Positions 21,830-42,329 of a stretch of DNA of 64,000 nt are shown here, piece by piece. Numbering within the stretch: position 1 is the stretch's first letter; each line of letters starts with the position of its first letter. Source of the stretch: Aspidiotus rigidus (taxonomy: Eukaryota > Arthropoda > Insecta > Hemiptera > Diaspididae); NCBI GenBank assembly GCA_035079385.1, contig JAVHKY010000023.1, positions 5,038,001 through 5,102,000 of the forward strand, given 5' to 3'. A program made the translations under genes and the position numbers. The notes under the pieces were generated by a model. That model saw only the letters and a program-made list of their open reading frames with translations, ran no database searches and was not told the origin of the DNA.

Positions 21830-23683
21830 TCAATATATCAATTGTATATTAGCCTGCTTCGGCTCGCTCGTCATCACCATTTTTAGTTTAGTATAAGTCT
21901 AGTATACTATATATTGGGCCTAGTACTGTATATCAGGCCTAGTATAATGGAGGCTAGAGGTCAAAACTTTTCTGTCGCTTAAGTAGGTCAAGGTCATCTA
22001 AATGACTTCGGCATAATGCCAAAAAACTCAACTTCTGTGACGCCTCAGATTTATAATGGTATTTAAGCAGAGCATCTGTTCTATCGGAGGGTACATTAAA
22101 GAAAAATGACAGGCGCCCTCCGGCAAAACGTGGACTTGGAAGAATTTCGAACTCCGAGCTACAAATATACATGATAAGAGGGAGACTTGGAAAAATCTCG
22201 ACTTTCAAGCTATATATGATGTGAAAAGGACGTACTTAGAAAAATTTACACCTCGGAGCTGTAGGTGATAGGAGGAACTTGGAAAAATTTTGACATTCAA
22301 GCTATGATGGGAGAGGGATTTGGAGAAAATTCGAGTATCTTTTGAGGGGAAACTTAGGAAAATGAGTATTTTTGAGACTTACCCCTAAAATAATGAGGAA
22401 CAAATTGTAACCTTTATTTAGAAAAAGTATTTTCAAGATTACGAAAGTCATCTACTTTCCTTTGAGGTCCAGAAAAAACATTCAGCATACACATCGAAAA
22501 TGTTATTTTCTTCAGACTCCATAAGCTAGCACTGAGGGTCAAGGATCCGACGGAGGTTGAAATTTTTTGAAGTTCCTTATTCGTCATCGTCATTTTCGCC
22601 TTGCAGTATTTTGTGACGCTAATTTCAGAATTACCCGCAGCCTTCACACATATCCATATGAAAATATGTTGCCAACTGTGATAAAATTTTGCCAATTTTG
22701 GTACATGCGTGACTTGTACAAAAATAAAATGTACGACGGATAAACCACAAATTAGGCAAAAATGTGCCACATTCGTATTTTGGTTAACAATACTGATCCA
22801 CTCTCTATACAAAAATTTCTCTCCTTCTTTTCCTCCAAAGCCGTCAACGTCATCAGAGAGGATTACGAAACGAAGAAAAATACAAATTTTCCACTCATTA
22901 GAGCAGTACTTTCTAAAAATTTCAAAGACAGGCTTGAAAATTTTTTCACGTGAAGTCAGTCTCAGCGTAAGCTGTCCTGATTCGAAGTAAAGGGAATTGA
23001 TCAAATCTTAAGCTTTGAAAAAAGACTGAGAAGAATTCGGAATTTTGATATTCTCATTAAGCCACAAGGACTTGAAAGTATTCCGTATAGATAGAATGAA
23101 GACGACTTCGCGGAAAATATTTTCCTACAAAAAATTTGCTAGACCAGTGCTCTGAATTTTCCAGTTGATTTTCCTGATTTATATTAAACGAAAAGCTTTA
23201 GAATATATGAAATTTGGCAATCACACAAAATTCCTCGCTTTGCCCAGATTTTATTCTATATTTCGTGGATCCAAATTTGATAGAATTTGAGTGTCCAAAT
23301 TTTTACCGAGGAGAGAAAATTTATTACGAATGACTTATGTCGATTTATTCTAGTCAATAAAAATGTACGGTATCCTTCTGATCCTTAGAATACGTTCAAA
23401 TTATTTTGCGTGTTTTATCGATTCGTGATAGATTAGGACACACGATATTACTCTCATACAATGTACTTGATTCTTATCGGTTTTTTTTTTTTATTATTTC
23501 ACAACAGCTCATCGAATTCGCCGTTTAAACCTATTATCATCAATACCCGTTTTAGCTCAATTAATGCAAAACATTTCGCTACCTCAAGTACAATAGAAAA
23601 ATTAATGTTACATGACAACACTTTCTACGAAAAATGTTGGCATTTCGATTGATGGAACGTTATTTACACATGTTCTATTTCTC
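21830..23683. other. Intergenic DNA upstream of the coiled-coil gene
   Basis: 21890-21950 has a short repeat (TATATTGGGCCTAGTACTG / TATATCAGGCCTAGTATAAT). 22130-22380 holds decayed minisatellite units. A 196-aa minus frame at 23004-22414 and overlapping plus frames show no domain or splice structure. The promoter of the downstream gene should lie in the last few hundred bases, but no element stands out. Confidence 0.4.
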
Positions 23684-26600
23684 ATGGGATGTGCTCCAAG
23701 CTCTCAAACAAAGAGAGAGGTAAGTTGATAATTATACAAAAAACAATAATAATACGCTAAAACATAAATAGTATATACCTATAAAACCTACCCTTAAAAA
23801 AAATTATATACCTGTTTTTTTTATTTTTCTGCACTCTCAACTATTTACCCTGAAACAAGCAAACACAGAAATATGTGGGTCACGAGTGCATGACACGAAG
23901 ATTATATTTATTTTAGAAATTCATTGGAAACGAAGCGAATTTGATGGAAGCCTATTTGAAGGTGGAACGTGATATTTGGCAAGAGGAACAACAAGCGCCT
24001 GCTTCTGCCCTCACTCACGCTGTTGTGAAATTGGAAAAAATTACTTTCGATTTGGAAAAACTCACCGCCGACGTCACTCACAGTCCGAACTACACCTTCA
24101 ATCAATTCTTGAATAAAACTTACGACGTGGACGACGAGTAATGATAATATTTTTATTCGATGGGTAATGGGAGACAAGTTTCTAAAATTTGTAAAGACGA
24201 AACAAATAAAGTTCTTCCTACTTTTAACCCTCCTCCGTGTATGACTTCAAATTATAGCTACCTATTTTAGTTTCCAGTATATCATTTTTCTCGGTTTAAT
24301 TGCATCGCATGCATTATACTAGGAAGATAATTTCGACGGTATCAAAATGGTAAAATTTGGATATTTTAATTGTTTACAGTAGTTTAGACGCCATCGACAG
24401 TTCCATAAAAAGTGTGATGACAGAATTGCGTGTCACCAACAACCCGAAACAGGCAGCCGAGCACGAAGAATTTATTGCTAATTTGAATAGAAAGGTTCGT
24501 ATAAAGTAAATAGATTAAGTAAATCACCTTTTAATGTACCTAATTAGAGCATCGAGAAGTAGATTTTTTTACAGTGATTGTTTCATTGCCCATCGTATAA
24601 CACTAATTTAAAAAAAAAAAAACCTAAAAGAAAATCCATCTTGGCCAGAGGAAAGACTAATTTTATTTTTTATGTTTTTATAAATATCCCGACGCGACGT
24701 AGGGAATAAGTTATCCTGCAATAGATTTACTTCTTTCCAGAATTGTAAGGGAATGGTAGTTTAATTCAAGTGTGTCCCCAGGAACAAGCTATCTACAAGT
24801 GGACGGTCTTTCGCCAATTGATGCGAGCAAGAAACTCCCTTCATGAGGGATTTTTAATTTATTAATCGAGAAGCCAGATTTCTTTCAACCATTACTGTTC
24901 TTCACATTACCCGGAAGTCAAAAATTCTCGATACTCCACAACTAGGTCAAATAAGTTAGAAGACCAGCCCTCATTGGAACCACAGTTCACTCGGTGATCG
25001 AAATTTTTAACAGGGAACTTGTTTTATAGGGGAGAGAGGGGATTTCGGAAAAAACTTCCACCGTCCGGCCGGCAAACCTCGGAGATCGAAAATTTTTGAA
25101 GTCCCTTTCTATTATTTGGTTGGTGTATATAGCTTAAAAGATAGCCCCTTCGAGTAACTAGATATGCAATGCTTCATAGGCCAATTGACGTGGTCCCTTT
25201 AGTGAGCCATATATGCAATGCTTCAAACGCTATAGGACTCAGAACGTACTTAGAAACCTCTTTGTATCATATACGTGCCCCATAAAACAGGTTCTCTGCC
25301 TCCTCTCGTTCAAATCCGTTAAAGAACTCGCGAGTTTGAAAATTCCCCCGCCCAATATACATAGCTCGAAGTCGAAACCAGTTGATCCCAATGGCTGGAT
25401 GATCGCAATTCCTCCAACCCTTCTCACTTATTCAGATTGGATGTCAAAGTTCTTCCAAGTCTGGCTCCTCTTCCACGTAGCTCAAGTCAATATTTTCCAA
25501 AGCCAACCTCCTCTTCCCTCCTTCAATTGGATTAATAAATTTTTCATTGTTTTCTCCTGGTACACATATGTAGCACATTCAACTTTTCCCTCATATACGA
25601 CGCTCGACATCGAAATTTTTCTTGTGATCCTCTTAATGGACACTTGGATTGATGATCGGTATCCCCCCCCCCTTCAAATGACTAGAGGAATTTCCACCGT
25701 GAAGCTCGGGCGGAAAACTTGTTCAGTATAAGTGAATAATAGCTTCTCTCTCACCTAAAATGAGACACGAACTTATATAAAACAATGTATTATCCAGGCG
25801 TAACTTTGACTTACTTTCTAACTGATAAAATTCACGAACTTCTCATATTTCAGGCTCTAAAATGCAGACAGATACATTTCTTAAATCGTCGAAAATTAGA
25901 AATCGAAGAGGAAGCACAAAAGTTGAGTGATCGAGTCCAAAACTTGCAAAAGTTATACGAAAAACAAGATACAATTCTCAGTAAGTGAGTCTTTTCAACA
26001 TTTCATTTACCTAATAAGAATAATAGGAGTTATCGACTCTGATTTGGAAACTTCTCTCCATACTGGGCGAGAAAAAAATGATGTTACCACTTTTCCACTT
26101 TTGCCTCACCCTATATATACCTTTTTCGCATTTCCTGCTTTCTACAAGGAAGCATCGGTTTAAAAATCCTCATGTAGACCAATTTCAAGACTTCCGATTG
26201 ATTTAGAGAAATTTTCACCTAGGTACGACTCTCACCGCATAGCCACCAAAACTTTTGTGCTGTGATCGAACAACCTAGAAGAAAAAAGAAAAAGTGTGAA
26301 CAATGAAAGATCGGCCTCAAATTTCTTCCCGAGGATCTTATTGTCACAGAACCCCTACATAACGACGCGAGGATCAATGAGTGACAGGGTATGAGAAAAA
26401 TTTCAGCTAGAGTGAAAAATGCGGACCCGAACGAATTTCTAGAGACCAACGAAACAATTTCTACAACACAGCTGCAGCACATGCAGAGTACTTTAGCTTC
26501 AAAGTTATGTATTTACTTGGATTAAGCTCACGTCTTCCAATTTCAGGCGAGATATTCGGTTCTTCTTATTCGTCGGTAACTGAATCCGAATTGGATCGCT

Positions 26601-29600
26601 TGAGAAATTATCGCGATACATTATTCAATGGAGAATTAGCTTGGCAAGATGCAATCAAATTGTCTCAATCTGCTTCAATTTTTTCTCAAGCTGGGCTCAA
26701 TAGCTGGCAAACGATTACTACAACAAGGTAAACTTTTTGGGTCATACTGGTTCTGAAATTTAAAATTGAAGCTTTGAAGAATTTAAATTTCTCAAGTCCC
26801 CCTCCTATCATATAATATGGCTCAAAAGTTGAAATATTTTCAAGTCCAACTCCTTTATTAGGGTAAGTCAGTTTTTGCCGGACGGCGGGACACTGGAATT
26901 TTCAAACGGAACAGGTTCTTTGTTAAAACTTCCGCTCACCACCCGAACCGCCCATCGATTGTCCCGTTTTGACCGGCCCGAGCTCGCTACTTTTGACCAA
27001 TTTTGCCTTCGATTTCTTATTGTATACTCACCAAATGTTATCGGCACATTAGGTAGTCTGATTACAATATTAAAAGAGGTTTGAAGTACAACATGCTTTT
27101 ATGATGATACGAGAATTTTTTCTACTGATCCGAGCAGATCCTTCATGCATCCTGACGTGAATAGACAATTGCTTTATTTGCGACCCCAGCATTAAATACG
27201 TAAAGGCTTATAGATTCTAACGTACCGTATTTGAGTGAAGGGCCAGCCTCCTCTTAACCGATCTGAAGAACCACTTCTGTATCCATGAAAAATGTGAAGA
27301 ATCGCTCTAATCTGTTTTATCCTCTGTTAACAGCACTGAAGAATCTCGCTTTAAATTGGCCACCGAAACTCGAAACGCCATTCAAGAAGCTACTCTTTTG
27401 ACACAATCAGCCCAATCATTGCTTCCTACGGCTCAATTCCCTTATTGCACTCAACGAGAGATTTACGCTGTCTCGCAAGTACATCATGACAATATTATAA
27501 TACAAATATTCGTAGTAATAATCACATATTGAAAATCTGTTTAACACAGCACCCCCCACCCCCCCCACCCCCAAAAAAAAGTAGAACAATAATGGTGATA
27601 ATAATAATATTGAAGAGGGGGCAAGTTTCGTCCTTTCAACACCGAAGTCGATCCTTTCGGGTGTAACTTCAAGGTTAGAAGAAACTCCTCGGCAAAATCC
27701 CCCTCTTTTTGGTAACCGACAAGATGCAGTGCCCCTAGGCATGCAAACTTCAGCACACACATCAGACATAACTTAGGACTGAGCCGCTGTCGGAGTAACC
27801 CTTTTACTCCTTTCTTAAAGTCTTTATGCTTCTTCTTTTTCCTGCAGAGTTTCGTCTGTGTGTAGGCCATAATATGATTGTTTATTCCATTCCACATCTA
27901 TCTTTATGACTATGGCTGCAAATGCAGTTACCTGGTTCCATACTTCTTCGGAACCTAGAATGGTGGCTGCCAGGCTACTCGGAGCAAGCGTTCCATCGAC
28001 TCTAATCTTCTTAAGAGACCGATCAAGCTTGTCCCGCTCAAAATAAGGTGGGCTGTGGTCCATTGTCCCGCCCTTGATCGCAATGTGAACTCGTTGCCTG
28101 CTCAATTTTCCTTAACTTCTCATGAAGTACTTTGGCCGCATAACACCTGCGTTAGGTGAAAGTTAAGCTGATCATGATCACAGTTCTTTTAGGCATCAAG
28201 GTCGCGTGTTAACACACTGGTTGCCCCTTTTTGAGCAATTCTCGCTTTCCATTCCTCAAGCGAGGAGCGCCCGGCCTAAAGCCTCTTGGTCAGTTGTTGT
28301 CCTCTGTTTTGTTTTGTAAGCCACCACTTTCTGCTCAGCGAGGAGTTCGACAGGTGGTGAACGTGCTGAACCGCAAAGAGCCTCCGTCGAGACAGTGCTG
28401 TAGGCACTAACACACACCAGCGCAACTCTTCTTTGGACTTTTTCTATCTCTTTCCTTCTGTAGACTATCCTTATGGAGTCGGTTCATACAAAAGCATGAT
28501 ACAGGAGGATCAGCAAGACGGTGCTCATCATGATCCTTCATCTTGCTTCTCTCGGCCCTCCTGGGTTTGTCATCAGGTGGCTTAGGTAAGTCCTGCCCAC
28601 CTTTTTCGCTACCATCAGGAAATGGTGTTTAAGCTCAGCTCTGATTCAAACCAAATGCGCAGATACTTCATCATGTTCTTGGTTGTGATTTCCACACATT
28701 GCAGGCGAAAGGTGGGCTGACTGAAGCTCCTGGAGTTCCAAGAAGATGGAATATAGGCAGGAATTGTTGGTGGTAGTAGCGTAGATTTGGGATTGAAGGT
28801 AGAAAAGGGGTTGTACAGTGTTCCGTCCTTTTCTGAAACCAAATTGGAAGGGGGAGAGTATATTCTTTAGTTCTAAATATCATAGAAGTCTTTTGTTGAG
28901 GATTTTTTGGAATAATTTGCCAAGAACACTGGAGAAGGCTGTAGGGCTGTATAAGGCAGGGGGGAGGTGTGCGTTGGTTTTCAGCATGGGGAAGATGATA
29001 ACTGTTTTTAAGAAAGTGGGGTGTTTTGTGTGAAGATGGAGTTGAATAAGGAGAGGAGGTAAGAGAGTGAGTTTGGAAGATTTTTCTTCATGGAAAGAAA
29101 CTAATGAGGAACTTCTTTCGTCTCAAAGGTTCCAGCCGGGTAAGGGGGGGGGGACGGCCTTGGTCGGAAAATTTTCAAATGTGGGTCAAAATGTTGTTCC
29201 CAATGAAAAAACTCGAAATCCAAAAAATTGAACCCATCCAACCACCCACATGGGCTGCAGAGTCATTTTTAGGCCTAAAATCCAAATGGCTGTATCTTAG
29301 GCAATAATGATCGCACAGCAATGAAACTTGGGGACATTATAGTATATGTGAACGTTAAGCTATTGTATTTTTTTCTTTTTAAATCATTCATATTTCCCCT
29401 AGTTTCTAGCAATAACAAAACTTCAAACTCGAATAAAAAAAAATTGGGGAGGGGGCACCCGGGGAAAATCATTCATTTGAAGCGCCATACTTTCTACTAC
29501 ACCATACACAAGTATCATAGTCCTCGGTGAGGTGGAACATTCCCAAAAAAATCAATATTTAATGAATTGATGTGATTTTTCCATGAATACCGGGGTGACC

Positions 29601-32230
29601 TATGACTGCTACCGCAATAGACCGCGAGAAATCAACAGTCAATGTTCGAGGTGAAAAATACGCACTCCTCCGTTGGATGAAATGGGAATGTTGATAGACC
29701 AAAAATATATTCTTAGTATTTCGTTTATCGATTTGGTCAATTCTTATTCAAACACGTCCACCGATTAGGTGGAGGACGTTAGATTGAGAAAAATAGTTGA
29801 AAAATTCTCCAGTCGCTGGAACAGTCTGAAAATAGTAGAGAAGTGAGGAAATCCACTCTTTCGACCTGGAGAACTGCGATTTTTCATATTTCATTCATCA
29901 AATAGGTCAGATCTTACGTAAACATGTCCGCCGAGTGTGAAAAAAATGGTCAAAAAATTCTCCAGTCACTGGAACGTTCTGGAATTGACAAAAAATCGAG
30001 AAAATCTACTTTTTCATCCTGGAAAACCGTGAGTTTTGGCATTTCATTCATCAAATGGGTCAGTTCTTACGTAAACATGTACGCCGAGTTTGAAAAAAAT
30101 AGTCCAAAAATTCTCCAGTCGTTGGAACGTTCTGGAAACGATAAAAAATCGAGAATATCTACTTTTTCACCCTAGATGTCCGTGAGTTTTGTTATTGCGT
30201 TCATCAATTAGGTCAATTCTTAAGTAAACATGTCCGTCGAGTTTGAAAAAAATAGTCCAAAAATTCTCCAGTCTCTGGAATGTTCTGGAAATGACAATAA
30301 ATCGAGGAAATCCACTTTTTCACCTTGGAGGACCGTGATTTTTGTTATTTTGTTCATAGATTAGGTCAATTATAATGTAAATATGTCTATCCAGTGAATG
30401 AAATACCTAAACTCACGGTCCTCCAGGGTGAAAAAGTGGATTTTCCCGATTATTTGTCATTTCCAGAAGGTTCCAGCGGCTGGAGAATTTTTTGACTATT
30501 TTTTTAAAACTCGGCGGACATGTTTACGTAAGAATTGACTTAATTGATGAATGAAATATGAAAAATCGCAGCTTCTCCAGGTTGAAAGAGTGGATTTCCT
30601 CACTTCTCTACTATTTTCAGATTGTTCCAGCGACTGGAGAATTTTTCAACTATTTTTCTCAATCTAACGTACTTCACCTACCTAGTCGGTGGACGTGTCT
30701 ACATAAGAATTGACCAAATCGATAAACGAAATACTAAGAATATATTTTTGGTCTATCAACATTCCCATTTCATCCAACGGAGGAGTGCGTATTTTTCACC
30801 TCGAACATTGACTGTTAATTTCTCGCGGTCTATTGCGGTAGCAGTCATAGGATACCCCGGTATTCATGGAAAAATCACAGAAATTCATTAAATATTGATT
30901 TTTTTGGGAATGTTCCACCTCACCGAGGACTATGATACTTGTGTATCTTGTAGTAGAGGGTATGGCGCTTCAAATGAATGATTTTCTCCAGGTGCCTCCC
31001 CCCCGATTTTTTTTTTTATTCGAGTTTGAAGTTTTGTTATTGATAGAAACTAGGGGAAATATGAATGCTTAACGTTCACATATACTAAAATGTCCCCAAG
31101 TTACATTGCTGTGCGATCATTATTGCCTGAGATACAGCCATTTGGAGTTCAGGCCTAAAAATGACTCTGCAGCCCATATGGGTGAGCGGATGGGTTAAAT
31201 TTTTTGGATTTCGAGTTTTTTCATTGGGGAAAACATTTTAACGAACTTTTGAAACATTTTCCGACCAAAGCCATTCTCCTCCCCTTACCCGGCTAGAGCC
31301 TTTCCAATCGAAAACTCTTTAAAAGAATGAATAATTTGCGTTCTTCAAGAGACGGGAGGAAGAATTTTATCAAGATCATCAATTAGATAGAATAAGAGTC
31401 GTTTTTTTCGTTAAAATATGTAACTTCTGTATGCGTCATCAGCCCCTTACCCCCGCCCGTAGATAAATTTGATATGATCGAAAATATTGAACTTTTTTCA
31501 GGTAATTCAATATCTGTATACCGATATGCAATTGCCTGAACGTTACGAGCACGCAACGGAAGTGTACAAGAGTTTCCATAAACGATCAACAGCCCTTTCA
31601 AAATGGCTAAAGGAGGTAAAATTAGCATTACTGTACTAATAAGTGAGAAGTATCTCAATGAGTTCTATGATTGCCTCACGAGTGCAGTGAATGGAGCGAG
31701 TCGAAAAAGTCACGATCCTCAAATTGTGAGGTATTATTTTAAACACATACGCGCCAAAAACAAATTATCGATTTTCAGAAATTTCAGCAGTATTGATGCC
31801 ATAGAAATCGTCAATAATGAGGCGAAAAATAATGTTTTTTTATTGTTGTCGAATCGATAAGGATAAACGTAGTTTTTGCCAACTGTTTCGGCTCAAGTAT
31901 TTCTGGTCGTTTTTGTAGAACTGAATTTTTCTTCTTTTAGTTGATGAATAGCACAATTCACAAAGACTTGGAAGACGTGGATCGTAAAATAGCGGAATCA
32001 GTCGCCAAATTAAACTCAGAGCGTACTATAAGAATAAAGAAAAAAGTAATGAGCTTTTCCTAACATAAATGGCAAATTATTTCGCATTCGGAATTGAGAT
32101 AGGTTCGGTCATCATCAATTTTGTATTTTAGCTTTCCAGCCTCGGAACTACGAATGATCTTTGGAACGCAGAATCGCTCGAAAGTCTGGAAAGCAATCAC
32201 AGAGACAGTTCAAGAAGATTAAAATATTAG
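23684..32230 (+). CDS. Predicted N-myristoylated coiled-coil protein, nine exons
   Basis: Exons: 23684-23719, 23917-24137, 24380-24494, 25854-25980, 26547-26727, 27334-27478, 31502-31615, 31941-32045, 32132-32230. All introns are GT-AG and all phases match, giving 380 aa with a stop at 32228-32230. The start MGCAPSSQTKRE fits the N-myristoylation consensus (Gly2, Ser6), with Cys3 available for palmitoylation, so it probably sits on a membrane. The rest is largely helical and charged. A likely coiled coil lies at about residues 130-165 (RRKLEIEEEAQKLSDRVQNL) and another in exon 8. There is no transmembrane segment or enzyme motif. The middle holds ELDRLRNYRDTLFNGELAWQ. I do not recognise the family. 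The gene is real on splice-phase evidence; the first exon is the least certain part. AATAAA lies at 32338-32343. Introns 3, 5 and 6 contain repeats. Confidence 0.85.
25009..25330. mobile_element. CAGGGAACCTGTT-family element in intron 3
   Basis: AACAGGGAACTTGTTTTATA (from 25009) and CATAAAACAGGTTCTCTGCC (25281-25300) are inverted ends, and the tail CGTTCAAATCCGTTAAAGAA follows. Diverged satellite-like DNA continues to about 25720. It is inserted in the third intron of the coiled-coil gene. Confidence 0.6.
26739..26925. mobile_element. CAGGGAACCTGTT-family fragment in intron 5
   Basis: TCAAGTCCCCCTCCTATCAT, then GTAAGTCAGTTTTTGCCGGA, ending in AACAGGTTCTTTGTTAAAA. The same arrangement occurs in the USP7 intron at 33399-33583, so both are related fragments in the same orientation. 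Confidence 0.55.
27820..28700 (-). mobile_element. R1-clade-like LINE remnant in intron 6
   Basis: Reading the minus strand from about 28700 down: a YLRIWFESELS segment (end of RT), then a frame that includes VQRRVALVCVSAYSTVSTEA and VELLAEQKVVAYKTKQR (28470-28290), typical of the region after RT in R1-like elements. Then comes VDGTLAPSSLAATILGSEEV...VWNQV (28105-27824). Frameshifts and stops break it. Confidence 0.7.
28700..29065 (-). mobile_element. Jockey/I-type RT fragment abutting the R1-like remnant
   Basis: On the minus strand the translation reads TKHPTFLKTVIIFPMLKTNA then YSPTAFSSVLGKLFQKILNK and LSPSQFGFRKGRNTVQPLFY. These are RT motifs 0-2 of a jockey/I-type LINE. Because they come from a different clade than the adjacent R1-like C-terminal part, the two pieces are separate insertions joined near 28700-28730. 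Confidence 0.7.
29105..31315. repeat. 2.2 kb foldback (long inverted repeat) in intron 6
   Basis: The left arm starts at about 29110 (CGTCTCAAAGGTTCCAGCCG) and the right arm ends at about 31310 (CGGCTAGAGCCTTTCC). Matching blocks include CAAATGGCTGTATCTTAGGC with its complement at about 31120-31145, and GGTCTATCAACATTCCCATT with its complement. The arms are roughly 0.9-1.2 kb around a centre near 30390. The left arm carries four 153-bp tandem units (TCCAGTC at 29808, 29961, 30114, 30267) and the right arm two (about 30473 and 30627). No transposase is seen. Confidence 0.9.
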
Positions 32231-32363
32231 ACTGATAAATAATCATTGTCGAATAACACCTCTCGAAAACCTTTTCCATCAACTTTTCGAAAGAAATAAC
32301 GTAATGAAGATTCCATTTAAACAGTTATCAGTCCATTAATAAAGTGCGTAAAATGTAAACAGT

Positions 32364-32369
32364 TTTATT
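32364..32369 (-). terminator. Candidate USP7 poly(A) signal
   Basis: TTTATT on the plus strand gives AATAAA on the minus strand, about 675 bases past the USP7 stop. It sits about 20 bases from the AATAAA of the opposing coiled-coil gene (32338-32343), so the two transcripts may meet or overlap at their 3' ends. Confidence 0.35.
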
Positions 32370-33042
32370 ACTTAATACACAGTTCAAAATAAATATTAAT
32401 CAACAGCAAAATTTTAATGCGAATAAAAAATTACAAGATGGTCTAATTTCGAATTGCGTACAAAAAATACCAGAACGACGACGAGTTTTCAAAAATCAAC
32501 AAAAAAGAGAAGAAAACTATACAAATTCAATTTAACCACTTTATAACATACATAAATCAATAAATAAATTTCATATTTGAAGTTAAAATGATGAAGAAAA
32601 AACTGATAAAATAGTATGAATTTTTCAGCGTGTATACATCTATTCCCAAATATTATAATGAATTCTTAGATCTCAAAACCAATCCAGTTGGCTTATTTTC
32701 TTTTCTCTCTCTTCGCGTTAACAACATATTCGGTAAAATAAATAAAACTAGTATCGCATGCGTCTACCTCTCGAAATATTATAGACTTACTAACTACAAG
32801 GAAATTATATATATAATATAATATATTATACTGTATAATGGCGACGTATTTCACGGCGTCGTGCCCTTTTTTGTTTAGTCCTCTTTTCTTTCAATCATGA
32901 TTATTTTTTAAACAATATAAAATACTTATGGTTTTCCACGGATCGAGATTAGTCAATTGTTTTCGAGAAAATAAATTAAGAAAAAAAAAAAAAAACAAAA
33001 ACAAGAAAAAAAAACGAAAAACGAAGTATTATCTTACAAACA

Positions 33043-40905
<7,863 letters not shown>

Positions 40906-41779
40906 TTGATTTCTGAGGAGGGCAGTTTTTTTGCCGGACTGTTTCTTCTCAAAATTCTATAGTATTTCCAGCAGCACAACATTCAGTAACTCGTAAATCT
41001 TGCTCGAATTCGGCAACTTTGATAATTTACTTACTGTACGCCCAAAGTCTGGTACACAAAGTTTTTTACCCCCCTAAATTCAGAGGAGAACGTTCGTTCA
41101 TACAGATAACAATCTTTAATAATTCGGATGTGAAAGCACTCGTCACAGTATATAAGTAATTCGGTGGATTCAACGAACTAGAGTTTATTCACGTCGCAAT
41201 TATCCTGCTGAACCAACAACTGATTTAAACCAGCGCCAACGCCATAATTGACTTCACGATGAGTCGAAAAATGTCACAAATATTTTCGTGTGGTATATTC
41301 AGAAAATTCACAAAAATTTCAACACAACAGAACAGACATAGCCTAAATCGAAACTGAACTAGCCTAAAACTAGGGTAATCGGGCATTTGGGCCACCGACA
41401 GTCCGACACATGCAGAAAAATGAATTGGTCGAGTTATTCGCAATTCGGGTACTAGAAGCGGTAGCTGCCATCTCGTATTTTCACGTCATCTTTTGACGAG
41501 AGATGAAAAGAACAATGAAAAACGAAAAACGTGATGCGTGCCGTGTCGAGGGAGGGACAATGAAGATTGAAGAATTTAAAAGGACTGACTCAAAAGAAAA
41601 GAACTTCAAAATTTTGTCTGTGATTTTACTTGTAATCAAAACGAGACCGGGCCCCTCGGCCCTCTCTACAGTCTACTTCTAAACACGAAGGCATGAGGAG
41701 TCAATGCACGAAAGCACGATCATTACGATTATAAAATTAATCTTTTAAAATTTAATTGTGTCTATTCCGTTCGTGTGCG
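40906..41779. promoter_or_regulatory. Divergent USP7 / RpS28 promoter region
   Basis: These 874 bases separate two opposite start codons, so both promoters must lie here. On the RpS28 side, TCTTTT at 41741-41746 resembles the polypyrimidine (TCT-type) initiator used by ribosomal protein genes and would give a 5' UTR of about 38 nt. No strong TATA box is apparent for USP7. Confidence 0.4.
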
Positions 41780-41977
41780 ATGGAGAAGCCAGTAGTTCTA
41801 GCCAGAGTTATGAAAGTATTGGGTCGCACAGGATCTCAAGGACAGTGTACCCAAGTTAAAGTCGAGTTCGTAGGAGAACAAAATCGACAGATCATCCGTA
41901 ATGTTAAAGGTCCAGTTCGAGAGGGAGATATATTGACCCTTCTGGAATCTGAAAGAGAAGCTAGAAGATTAAGATAG
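41780..41977 (+). CDS. RpS28: 40S ribosomal protein S28
   Basis: A single coding exon of 65 aa, with the family signature [34 protein letters not shown] and the invariant C-terminus [13 protein letters not shown]28 is a small-subunit protein near the mRNA exit/E-site region of the ribosome. I chose the ATG at 41780 ([13 protein letters not shown]), not the in-frame ATG at 41756, because S28 proteins start at this point. The stop codon is followed at once by a donor (GTAAGA), so a 214-base intron (41978-42191) lies wholly in the 3' UTR. The second exon runs from 42192 to the poly(A) signal AATAAA at 42307-42312. It is head-to-head with USP7. Confidence 0.97.
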   Translation: MEKPVVLARVMKVLGRTGSQGQCTQVKVEFVGEQNRQIIRNVKGPVREGDILTLLESEREARRLR

Positions 41978-42306
41978 GTAAGATTCAAGCTTGTGCACCA
42001 TTCATTTCCAAGATTCACTCGTATCTATCGCTAAACCATAAATCATTTTTTGTACGTGATATTGTTTTCTTACACGTCTCACTTGGACACTCGTTTTAGC
42101 TCAAGAAAATGTTTCTGTCGATAGTAGTTTATGTATCAATAGATTTGAATCGAAATTTTGTCGACTAATGAGTCTTTTTCTTCTTTTTTAGTGTTACGAA
42201 CTTGCATCACCGAGAAGATCCTATGGAGCCTCATTTTACCTACCTGGCGTTATTATATTTTTCAAGCTGATGTACGTTCCTTTATTTACTGCATGTTTCA
42301 TTATCA

Positions 42307-42312
42307 AATAAA
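42307..42312 (+). terminator. RpS28 poly(A) signal
   Basis: AATAAA, about 115 bases into the 3' UTR exon that begins at 42192 after the acceptor TTCTTTTTTAG. Confidence 0.75.
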
Positions 42313-42329
42313 TACAATGTGAATTTGAC

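Noticed and set aside
22414..23004. 196-aa minus-strand ORF
   Set aside because: Longest non-repeat ORF in the gap, but no recognisable motif, overlapping open frames on the other strand, and composition like the neighbouring introns. I could not support it as a gene; transcript data could change this.
29808..30280. Regularly spaced repeats that could suggest a CRISPR array
   Set aside because: Eukaryotic DNA; the 153-bp units are contiguous tandem copies without unique spacers and belong to a foldback.
41756..41779. Upstream in-frame ATG of RpS28 (adds eight residues)
   Set aside because: S28 proteins begin at the [10 protein letters not shown] position, and the upstream ATG is not expected in the very short 5' UTR of a ribosomal protein gene.
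41978..42191. Possible snoRNA in the RpS28 3' UTR intron
   Set aside because: Ribosomal protein introns often host snoRNAs, but I found no convincing C/D box pair or H/ACA layout.
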